Part shown: positions 19,494 through 26,698 of the stretch, piece by piece
Position numbering within the stretch: position 1 is the stretch's first letter
Layout of the letters: every line of letters begins with the position of its first letter
Position numbers and translations under genes: made by a program
The notes under the pieces: model-generated
What the model saw: only the letters and a program-made list of their open reading frames with translations
The model's database searches: none
Told to the model about the DNA's origin: nothing
From: Prorocentrum cordatum
Taxonomy: Eukaryota; Sar; Dinophyceae; Prorocentrales; Prorocentraceae
Assembly: GCA_963575745.1 (NCBI GenBank)
Contig: CAUYUJ010015691.1
Span: 286,059-317,859, forward strand
Reading direction: 5' to 3'
DNA: 31,801 nt

Positions 19494-19688
19494 GCCGCCG
19501 AGAGCCGACGTGACGAGCACGCGAGCAGACCGCCACAAAGGGCCGACGAAGGCGCCCGAGAGAGCAGGCCGCCGCTGCCGCCGCCGCGGCGCCCGCGCGG
19601 GCCGCCGCCGTCCTCGCACTCCCCCTCGGGCTCGCTGGTGCTCTCGGCCGGCGGCGTGGTCCGGGGCCCGAGGGGCCTCTGGCATCAG
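19494..19688. other. no gene
   Basis: GC-rich spacer between two TIR elements. No feature was recognised. Confidence 0.5.
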
Positions 19689-20011
19689 GTCGGGCCTGTC
19701 CCCCTGCAGGGGGATCTTGGGCGAACGAAAGAAGATACTCAACATTTGGAGTATCTGACTTCTTTCGCCCAGAATCTTACAGAAAACAAGACGTCTTGCA
19801 GAAAAAGAAGACATGCACAACACATACAAGACATAACCCAAGAAACAAGACCAGCGAACAAAGACAAGACATACAGGTGGTTTCAGAAATCACAGGACCA
19901 TCAGATGTCAGGGAAAAAACGCCACCACTGATCAAACATGCTCCAAAAATCGTCCCCAGACTATTGCTCGACGATTTTTGAACACTCCTCCTGTAGAGGG
20001 ACGTGCCCGAC
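19689..20011. mobile_element. TIR element, GTCGGGC/CTACAGG family, longest copy
   Basis: The left end GTCGGGCCTGTCCCCCTGCA and the right end TGTAGAGGGACGTGCCCGAC are inverted copies, 16 of 20 matching. Just inside the left end is a stem-loop (19714-19775) with GATACTC paired to GAGTATC and GGGCGAA paired to TTCGCCC. The interior at 19775-19975 is A-rich. No transposase is present. Confidence 0.7.
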
Positions 20012-20549
20012 GTAACTCTTGCAGCGCGCGCCGCGCACGCGCGACCGGCCGAGGCGGTGCACGGCCCGTCGTACGAGACCGATGTTGCATCACAGCAGCC
20101 ATTCGGCCTCTGACGTTCGTCCCGGGCTCGGCTTCGTGAAGTGATGCATTTCGGGGTCCCTACGTGGGAAAAAACATCACTTCACTGACCTGGGGCCCCT
20201 GGGGCCTCAGTGGGCCCTGGGGCCCATAATTAGTGAAGCGATGGTTTTCGGGCCTCGGAGAAAACTTGGACGTGCCACCCGTCGTTTGACGAAGTCGATC
20301 TGGACCTCTGTCAGCTCGGGCTGCCCTCGAATCTGGCGTCTTGGGGTAGCGGTGTGGCGCGCGTGATGCGATATGCTCGTTCTCAGGGCGGGGCCCCAGA
20401 TTCGTGACGTGATGGCTTTCGGGCTTCGGACCGTCGGCCGGTGGCGGGCTTCGCCCGCGCTCCGCGCCGCGGCAGCGCTCCCGGAGCTCCGGGCGTCGCA
20501 CGCGCTTCGCAGCGTGCGTCCTCTCGCCCGGGCGTCGGGCCCCCGGGCC
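20012..20549. other. no gene; small inverted and direct repeats
   Basis: A 50-bp inverted pair, GTGAAGTGATG and CATCACTTCAC, lies at 20136-20185. Related motifs recur in direct orientation: AGTGAAGCGATGGTTTTCGG (about 20231) and CGTGACGTGATGGCTTTCGG (about 20402). The 20420-20560 part is very GC-rich. Confidence 0.55.
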
Positions 20550-20940
20550 CTCACAGGTCCATCGGGCTCGATCCTCCTGCTCCTTCCTCCTCCTCCTCCT
20601 CCCCCCCCTCCTCCTCCTCCTCCTTCTCCCTCCCCCTACTCCATCTCCTCCTCCTCCTCCTCCTCCTCCTCCTTCCTCCTCCTCCTCCTCTCCTCCTCCT
20701 CCTTCCCCCTCCCCCTCCTCCCCCTCTCTTTCCCCTCCTCCTCCTCTTCCTCCTCCTCCTCCTCCTCCTCCTCCTCCTCCTCCTCCTACAGGGTCCCCGG
20801 AAGTCTCGACCCGTTCCCCGGGACGGGCTGCTCGTCCAGAGTCGTTGTTTGACGGTCCCGGGGCCTGGCGAGGGCCCCCTGGAGGTCGAACATTGTGAAG
20901 CACTTCCGCCCTGATCTTTTCAGCGCGCTGGATCTCTGGG
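20550..20940 (+). mobile_element. MITE family 1, copy C, with large CTC array
   Basis: 20788-20940 matches the family from GGGTCCCCGGAAGTCTCGAC to GCGCTGGATCTCTGGG. The left terminus appears to survive at 20550-20576 (CAGGTCCATCGGGCTCGATC), separated from the rest by a CTC array of about 215 bp. The array sits where other copies have GTGATTTTTTC. The left boundary is less certain than the right. Confidence 0.6.
20573..20788. repeat. CTC/TCC array inside MITE copy C
   Basis: About 215 bp of CTC triplets with CCC and TTC interruptions, ending exactly at the MITE sequence. Confidence 0.95.
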
Positions 20941-21043
20941 AACGGCGCAGGAAGAAAGGGCCTAGGGAGCTCCAGTGGTGATGTTCTGTCACTGCTTCCA
21001 GCGTCGGCTCTGAGGGGATCTCCAGGGACGTGCCTTGCTTTGG

Positions 21044-21181
21044 GTCGGGCGTGCCCCCCTACAGGCGGATTTTGGACGACAAGTGACGAATAGTCAAAAA
21101 CAACTGCTCAAACATATGCAAAACATCGGCCACATGTTTGTTCGGACTCGATTTGAACATTCCCGAGGGACGCGCCCGACT
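21044..21181. mobile_element. TIR element, GTCGGGC/CTACAGG family, copy 3
   Basis: The left end GTCGGGCGTGCCCCCCTACA and the right end GAGGGACGCGCCCGAC are inverted copies. The interior is AT-richer and resembles that of the copy at 12991-13151 (both hold AACATCG, CCACATG and a GATTT near the right end). Confidence 0.7.
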
Positions 21182-21365
21182 TAAGCCGTGTTCCGCTGGG
21201 GGGGCTTCTTGCTTCGACCTCCGCCGCGACGGGGGCCGCCTGCGGGCCGCGCGCGGGACGATCTCCAGCGGACCCGGGGGCCGGGGGCGAGAGGAGTGCC
21301 CCCGCGGGAAGCGGTCGGGGGCCGTGGGCTTCGAAGGCCAAGTCGTGGTTCCCCCAAACCCAGAC

Positions 21366-21530
21366 ACGACCGCGTCGTGCAGAAATCAGGACGGAAAATT
21401 TTGGCCGATTTTGGCCTTGGGGGGCCGGGACCGTCAAAAAGCGTCTCAGGAGGAACAACCGGTCCTGGGGAAAGGGTCGGGACGTCCAAGGACCCCGTAT
21501 AGAAAACATCAAACGGCCGCATGTCTCGGA
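21366..21530 (-). mobile_element. MITE family 1, copy E (inverted, diverged)
   Basis: Matches the reverse complement of the family: GGGACCGTCAAAAAGCGTCT, then CCGGTCCTGGGGAAAGGGTC, then GACCCCGTATAGAAAACATC. Its ends are eroded. It points opposite to copy D, about 140 bp away. Confidence 0.65.
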
Positions 21531-21670
21531 AAAGAGCCCCTAACCCTTTGGGAGGAGACCGGAGTCAGGAGGGCCAGACATCTTGGGGACACGGGGGTCT
21601 CTCTCTGCAGATGTATCAGGCCAAACACCGCCCAGATCTGGCCAGTGTCCTTATTATGCGACGACGGGGA

Positions 21671-21852
21671 CCCAGAGATCCGACGTCGTGATTTTTTCCA
21701 TGCGGGGTCCCCAGAAGTCCCGACCCCTTCCCCAGGACGGGCTTTGCATCCTGCGTCGTTTTTGACGGCCCCGCGGCCCGACGAGGGCCCCTCGAGGCCG
21801 AAAAATGCGAAAAACCTACATCTTGATCTTTTCGATGCGTTGGATCTCTGGG
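21671..21852 (+). mobile_element. MITE family 1, copy D (full length, 182 bp)
   Basis: Uninterrupted copy from CCCAGAGATCCGACGTCGTG to GATGCGTTGGATCTCTGGG. The first and last 11 bp are inverted copies, CCCAGAGATCC and GGATCTCTGGG. With TIR CAGAGATCC the flanks are GGGACC on both sides, a possible 6-bp target-site duplication, though other copies do not show one. Confidence 0.8.
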
Positions 21853-21968
21853 GACCTCGGCGAGGCCACGCCTTCGTAAAGGGGTCCTTTCGTGCCCGAG
21901 GAGGTCGGGCCGTGTCGGGGCCCTCTCGTTGAGCAGGGACCGACCGTCTCGGCATTCCTATAGTCATA

Positions 21969-22089
21969 CCACGAAGTGTTCTTAGAACCCAAAAATGTTC
22001 CAATAACAAAAACAATTCTCTCAAAACAGAAACCCGATGTGATAAACCAAGATGCGCCCAGCCAGACATGTTCTAAGAACATCTCGTGG
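21969..22089. mobile_element. short TIR element, 121 bp
   Basis: CCACGAAGTGTTCTTAGAAC at the left and GTTCTAAGAACATCTCGTGG at the right are inverted copies, 18 of 20 matching. A third GTTCTTAGAAC lies just outside at about 22103. Confidence 0.65.
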
Positions 22090-22172
22090 AAACCACAAAA
22101 AGGTTCTTAGAACATTTCTTGGTAGGGCTATATAGGCGAGCCAGGACGCTTCGCCACTGCTGGAGTCAGCGA

Positions 22173-22329
22173 GCGAAGAACGGTATAACATAAACTCTTT
22201 CGCTGTCGGGGGCGCCTGTCCCTGGGCGGCTGGAAAGTCTATACCCCTACCGTAAGGGTATACACTCTCCAGCCGCCCAGGGACAGGCGCCCCCGACAGC
22301 GAAAGAGTTTATTTTATGCCGTTCTTCGC
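22173..22329. mobile_element. 157-bp foldback (near-perfect inverted repeat)
   Basis: Arms of 74 bp pair with only a few mismatches around a 9-nt loop at 22247-22255. The arms begin GCGAAGAACGGTATAACATA on the left and end TATGCCGTTCTTCGC on the right. The innermost pairing is TATACCC with GGGTATA. If transcribed it would form a long hairpin. It could be a foldback transposon, a small-RNA precursor or a recent inverted duplication. Confidence 0.8.
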
Positions 22330-22368
22330 CCGTTCATTGAGAGGTCGGGCCGTGCCGGGGCCCTCTCG

Positions 22369-22678
22369 CGAGGGGCCCACGGCCCGGCGAGGCCGGCCGG
22401 CGCGCCGGCCGGCGCAGGTGCCCCGCGGGCGGCCAGAGGCCCCCGCGGGGGCAAAGCCTCGGCGCCGCGGCCACGGAGCGGTGCGGAGCGGTGCGGAGCT
22501 GACGCCGAAGTCGGCACGACACGGACCCGCGGCACTCGAGCCCCACTTTTGGGAGGTCTCCAGAGGCTGCGCCGGCGGCGGAGGAGCACCGCGGGGACGG
22601 CGGCCGCCGGCGCCGCCCGCGCGGGAGCCGGAACCGAGGCCAGGGGAGTCTTCTTTCTGTTCCCTTGAGATCCTGGCT
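22369..22678. other. no supported gene; very GC-rich
   Basis: Overlapping ORFs occur on both strands, including a 411-codon plus-strand ORF (22316-23551). It runs through the foldback arm, MITE copy F and a GC palindrome, so it is not a gene. Confidence 0.55.
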
Positions 22679-22862
22679 CCCAGAGATCCCACGTATCGAA
22701 AAATCAAGACGGAGGTTTTTCACATGTTTCGGCCTCGAGGGGCCCTCGCCGGGCCCCGGGGCCGTCAGAGAACGACTCAGGACGAGAAGCCGGTCCCCTG
22801 GGGGATGGGGCGGGCCTTCCGGGGACTCCGCACTGACAAAATCACGACGTCGGATCTCTGGG
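22679..22862 (-). mobile_element. MITE family 1, copy F (full length, inverted)
   Basis: 184 bp from CCCAGAGATCC to GGATCTCTGGG. It matches the reverse complement of copy D throughout, for example AAAATCAAGACGGAGGTTTT and ATCACGACGTCGGATCTCTG. Confidence 0.8.
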
Positions 22863-22894
22863 ATGCCCGCCCCTCCGAGAACCTTCCGCGCAGC

Positions 22895-22995
22895 AGCTGC
22901 CGCCGAGACCGCGGCCGCGGCGGCCGCCGAGACCGCCGCCGCGGCCTGCGGCGGCGGCCGCCAGTGCGGCCGTCTCGGCGGCGGCCGCAGCGCAG
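22895..22995. repeat. GC-rich imperfect palindrome
   Basis: GGCGGCCGCCGAGACCGC on the left and GGCCGTCTCGGCGGCGGCCG on the right are inverted, with GCCGCC units between. Chance Ala-rich frames run across it. Confidence 0.7.
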
Positions 22996-24057
22996 CGTCG
23001 ACGCCTCCCAGAAGATGCCGAAGGGAAAAATCGAGGGCAGAGCCTGCGGCCAGCTCGGGGGCCCCAAAGACCTCACCGCACGGTCCGTCACCGCACCGTC
23101 TTCGCACCTTGAAGGCCCCGGTTGCCTGAGGCGTCCTCGGAGAACGACTCCGGTCTCCAATCCCGTGCGGTCGCCCCGAATCACCACCGCCTCACCACAC
23201 GGTGTGGTCACCGCACGCGCCAGAGCCAGAGTCCAAGCCGGAGCCCAGGCCCGAGCGCGAGCCCGACACCGAGTCGTCCGAGTTCCGTCTGGGGAGAAGA
23301 CGAACACACGCCAGAGTACTACCACAGAGGCTTGGAGACGCATATCTGCGCCCCACATTTTGCACTGCTGTTCAATCCATCAAGCGTTGGCGGGAGAAGC
23401 TGAGATCCGATTTTGCGACAAAAATGGACACAAGTCGAAACATCACGCCCTAGACCCCATCATTCTGCCTCTTTTGGTAGGTGGATCCCTCAAGCTCTCC
23501 GCCGCCTCTGGCGGTGTGCGTTGCGAGCAGGAGCACAGCGAAGCCACATGAAAGCGCAGCGCTGACGGTGTAGCTCCGCACGCGTGATGCTAACGAGCAG
23601 CAGCGCAGCAAAGCCCCAGGAGAGCGAGGCATTGACAGCGTAGCTCAACATTGACATGGTGGTGGCCGGGGAGCCCCCGCGACATGTCCACGGGCGTTGC
23701 TCCATCCCTCGGGGGCCCTCCTTCGAGCATCGAGTGTAGTGTTTTTGCGCCCAGCGGCGCCGGTGCGGCCCGAGAGCGGCACCACCGCGCAGGTTTCTCC
23801 GGCCCGAGCCAGGGGCGGGGCGGCCTGCAGGGCGCGAGAGAGGTGAGCGACGGCTGGTGAGGCGGCGTCAGACGCCACCGCCGCCGTCGCCACTGGAGCA
23901 CTCCAGCTGCCACCGCTCGGGCGTCCATTTCCCGCGCATGTTTCGGCTTCGCGCGTGGTTTTTTCGCCAAATGGTCAAGGATTCTCCTCGACGGTCCTCG
24001 CCGAGGGAAAAAATGCACACGTCCGAGCGATGGCAAGCCCAGGTTGGGTCCGAGTGT
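22996..24057. other. no supported gene
   Basis: A 70-bp tandem duplication lies at 23524-23646. Several short ORFs occur on both strands without motifs. 23085-23160 may hold an eroded inverted MITE family 1 fragment (GAGAACGACTC). Confidence 0.5.
23524..23646. repeat. 70-bp tandem duplication
   Basis: CGAGCAG at 23524 and 23594 begins two diverged copies, each ending GCGTAGCTC or GTGTAGCTC. Confidence 0.75.
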
Positions 24058-24257
24058 GGTCGGGAACTTTTGGACAGCGTGTCGCGGTTGCGGCCCCAGC
24101 GGCACGCTATGCCTTGCGAGTGGATAGCGTGTCGCTCCGCTCCGCGGGGCGGGAGGCTGGGGAAATGGCTCTGGACGTTGGCGCTTGGGGGCCGGGAAGT
24201 GGATGGCGTGGTGGGCCAGAACCAGCGGAGCGACACGCTATCCAAAAGTTCCCGACC
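24058..24257. mobile_element. 200-bp TIR element with 28-bp ends
   Basis: GGTCGGGAACTTTTGGACAG followed by CGTGTCGC at the left pairs with the reverse complement at 24230-24257 with one mismatch. An extra internal copy of GGATAGCGTGTCGCTCCGC lies at about 24122. No coding sequence is inside. Confidence 0.8.
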
Positions 24258-24451
24258 GTAGATGGGGTCGTGATTCAGATCGGCGATGCATCGGCGATGC
24301 ATCGGCGATGCATCGGCCGCCGATGCATCGGCGATGCATCGGCGACGTCGGCGGTGCATCGGCGCCGTCGGCGTGGAGAAAGCGGGGTTCCACATCGAAC
24401 CGTATCGCCGATGTCAAGGCGATGGGGCGCGACTATCCGACCCCATCTACG
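24257..24451. mobile_element. 195-bp TIR element carrying an 11-bp minisatellite
   Basis: The left end CGTAGATGGGGTCG and the right end CGACCCCATCTACG are perfect inverted copies of 14 bp. It abuts the previous TIR element within a base or so. The interior is largely the GATGCATCGGC array. Confidence 0.7.
24279..24375. repeat. 11-bp minisatellite with palindromic core
   Basis: Repeats of CGGCGATGCAT, including the 14-bp palindrome GCCGATGCATCGGC, grading to GACGTCGGC variants. The ORFs across it cycle through frames. Confidence 0.9.
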
Positions 24452-24913
24452 CGGGCAGCATCTGGGAGGCCTAGAACGCGGCAGGAGCCTTTGTAAGTTT
24501 TGGACGCTCGCTTGCGTGTGCTTCTTCGCTCTCTCTGACTGCTGTTGGGCCCCCAGGAGCATTCAGAAGCCTCCGGGCCTCCGGGGACCTCTGCACACCT
24601 CCGAGAACACCACCTCAGACTAGTCCCAGCATGAAGTCGCCGCAGAGGGAACACTCCAGCTCGTCGATAAACGCGAAGAGGTGCAGACGGGGTTCCATTC
24701 TCGATTCAAACGATTCTCCCTGGATTTGGCCAGCCCGACAAGCCTAGGCTCACGGGCCTGGGCGGTCGGATACCTCGTGGAGGGCCTCAGCGCCACAAAG
24801 GAACCGCGACGTGCGTTTTCGCTACGTCTCGGGCCCGCCAGGGCCCTGGCGGCTCGATCATGCCCCAGAGACGCTGCGATTTTCCCACGACGTCGGGCAC
24901 CTGGTGCGCAGGA
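24452..24913. other. no supported gene
   Basis: A 259-codon minus-strand ORF (24620-25399) enters from the GGA array and has no recognisable motif. No other feature was seen. Confidence 0.45.
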
Positions 24914-25045
24914 GGACGCCAGCTGTGCACCGACACTGGTTCTGGCTTGGCCAGCCTCGAGCCCAGAGTCGGTGCATGCGCCATGCCGGCTGGGCCTGGG
25001 GGGCGATGCCGGGCCGGAACCGGTGTCGGCGTCCAGCTGGCGTCT
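24914..25045. repeat. 132-bp inverted repeat, possible TIR element
   Basis: CCAGCTGTGCACCGACACTG followed by GTTCTGGC (24919) is the inverted counterpart of GCCGGAACCGGTGTCGGCGT followed by CCAGCTGG (25013-25040), with five mismatches in 28. GACGCC outside the left arm and GGCGTC outside the right extend it. Confidence 0.65.
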
Positions 25046-25137
25046 CCCGACCACTGCGAGCACATCGAGAAGAGAACGCCCCACAGCGCTTGCACAGCGA
25101 TGTGCTCGCAATGGAGACAGCCTGGCGAGGGAGAAGG

Positions 25138-25264
25138 GGAGGAGGAGGAGGAGGAGGAGGAGGAGGAGGAGGATGAGGAGGAGGAGGAGGAGGAGGAGGA
25201 CGAGGAGAGAGGAGAAGGAAAGGAGGAGACAGGAGGAGGAGGAGGAGGAGGAGGAGGAGGAGGA
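25138..25264. repeat. GGA array
   Basis: Purine plus strand, about 125 bp of GGA with few interruptions. Confidence 0.95.
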
Positions 25265-25522
25265 ACAGGAGAAGGAGAAGATCTTCTTTATGAGGGAGCA
25301 CAGCGACAGCACGACGCGCGGATGTCTCGATTCGGCGCTAGGCACCCCACCCATGCGCGCGCAGCGCGCCAGGGGGCGGCGCCTCCAGGGGGGTCCCAAC
25401 GCCGATCTCCAGGAGATCCGCGATCTACTGGAAAATCCACGCTTACGTCTTCAACGCAGGGCCCTAGAGGCCGAAGTCCATGGACAAAACAAACGGGCAG
25501 ACAAACGCCGGATCGCCGTAGC
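25265..25522. other. spacer between GGA arrays
   Basis: Holds GCGCGCCAGGGGGCGGCGCC and a nearby CCCAACGCCGATCTCC, resembling the central part of the TIR element at 13544-13745. It may be a third, badly eroded member. No gene is supported. Confidence 0.35.
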
Positions 25523-25775
25523 GAGGAGGAGGAGGAGGAGGAGGAGGAGGAGGAGGAGGAGGGGGAGGAGGAGGGTAGGAGGAGGATGAGGAGAGGAGGA
25601 GGAGGAGGAGAGGGAGGAGGAGAAGGAGGAGTAAGGGAGGAGAAGGGAGGAGGAGGGAGGGAGGAGGGAGGAGGGAGGGAGGGAAGGAGGAGGGAGAGGA
25701 GGAGGAGGAGGGGGAGACGGAGGAGAGGAGGGGAGGAGGAGAGGGAGGAGAGGGGAGAAGAGGGGAAAAGGAGGG
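25523..25775. repeat. GGA/GGGA array
   Basis: About 250 bp of purine-only units, GGA with GGGA and GAGA variants. Confidence 0.95.
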
Positions 25776-25999
25776 AGGTGCAGCTGATGCAACGAAGCCC
25801 CGAGCCTCTGCAGGGCGGGCCGCGGCCGTTGCGGCGCCAAGGGGGCGGAGGCGCCCTGGGCGCCGCGCCCCTGCTCCCCCCCCATCCCGAGGGGAGGGCC
25901 CTGCGGGACGGGCGCCTGCCCGGCGGGCGCCGCGCCAGAGCGGGGGAGGCGCTGGGCTGGTACTCGTCCTCGGACTCCCTCGGCCTGTCCTCCTCCTGC
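25776..25999. other. spacer between GGA arrays
   Basis: GC-rich sequence between two purine arrays. Chance ORFs cross it on both strands. No feature was recognised. Confidence 0.5.
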
Positions 26000-26428
26000 G
26001 GGCGGGCGAGGGGGATGGGGGAGGTGGAGGGGCAGAGGGAGATGGTGGGGAAGGTGGAGGGGGAAGGGGTGGGGGCGAAGGGGGGTGGAGGGGGGGAGGG
26101 GAGAGAGGAGGAGGAGGAGGAGGTAGGAGGAGGAGTGAGGAGGAGGAGGAGGGGAGGAGGAGGAGGAGGAGGAGGATGAAGGTGGGGATGAGGAGGCGGA
26201 GGAGTGAGGAGGAGGCGGAGGAGGAAGGAGGAGGAGGAAGGAGGAGGCGGAGGAGGAGAGGAGGAGCGGAGGAGGAGGTGAGGTGTAGGAGGAGGAAGGA
26301 GGACATAAGGAGGAGGAGGAGGAGGAGGTGGAGAGGAGGAGGAGGAGGAGGAGGAGGAGGAGGCAGGAGGAGGAGGAGGAGGAGGAGGAGGAGGAAAAGG
26401 AGAAGGAGGAGGAGGAGGAGGGCGCTGA
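26000..26428. repeat. GGA/GGGGA array
   Basis: About 430 bp of purine-rich plus strand. ORFs of up to 439 codons on both strands come from this array and the ones before it, and are not genes. Confidence 0.95.
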
Positions 26429-26698
26429 GGGCGCTGATGATGCGGCCAGATCCAACTGGCCCTGCTACCGAGGCTGTCGCCTCCACTGAGGGAGCCGAGG
26501 GCCGAGCCGATGCCCAGCCAGGATTTCGAGGGGCGCCCAGCGTGACGACGAGAGAACGCCAGGGCCCGAGAACCAAAACCCAAAGAGGCGGATCCAGCCG
26601 CGGCGACGCCAACCAGCCGAACGACCGCCTAACAGCGCCACCGCCGCCCGCGGCGAGGCGCGCAGCAGCTCAGATCACTATCGCATCGCGAGGAAGCC
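26429..26698. other. 3' flank of the KH/EF-hand candidate gene
   Basis: Lies downstream of the stop codon of the minus-strand gene. No ORF, polyadenylation signal or repeat was recognised. Confidence 0.5.

Larger units (their letters stand above)
21901..22368. repeat. 28-bp direct repeats flanking a TIR/foldback block
   Basis: GAGGTCGGGCCGTGTCGGGG followed by CCCTCTCG (21901-21928) recurs at 22341-22368 with one mismatch. The 412 bp between them hold the 121-bp TIR element and the 157-bp foldback. Confidence 0.8.

Noticed and set aside
21665-21858. 6-bp GGGACC target-site duplication around MITE copy D
   Set aside because: Not seen at copies B, C or F, so it may be coincidence.
22316-23551. 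411-codon plus-strand ORF
   Set aside because: Runs through one arm of the foldback, an inverted MITE and a GC palindrome, so it cannot be a conserved gene.
24279-24375. Possible CRISPR-like array
   Set aside because: The units are contiguous 11-bp repeats without spacers, in a eukaryotic context.
24860-26583. ORFs of 380-440 codons on both strands
   Set aside because: They are Glu/Gly/Arg or Pro/Ser/Leu runs created by GGA arrays. Several overlap in all frames and none has a domain.
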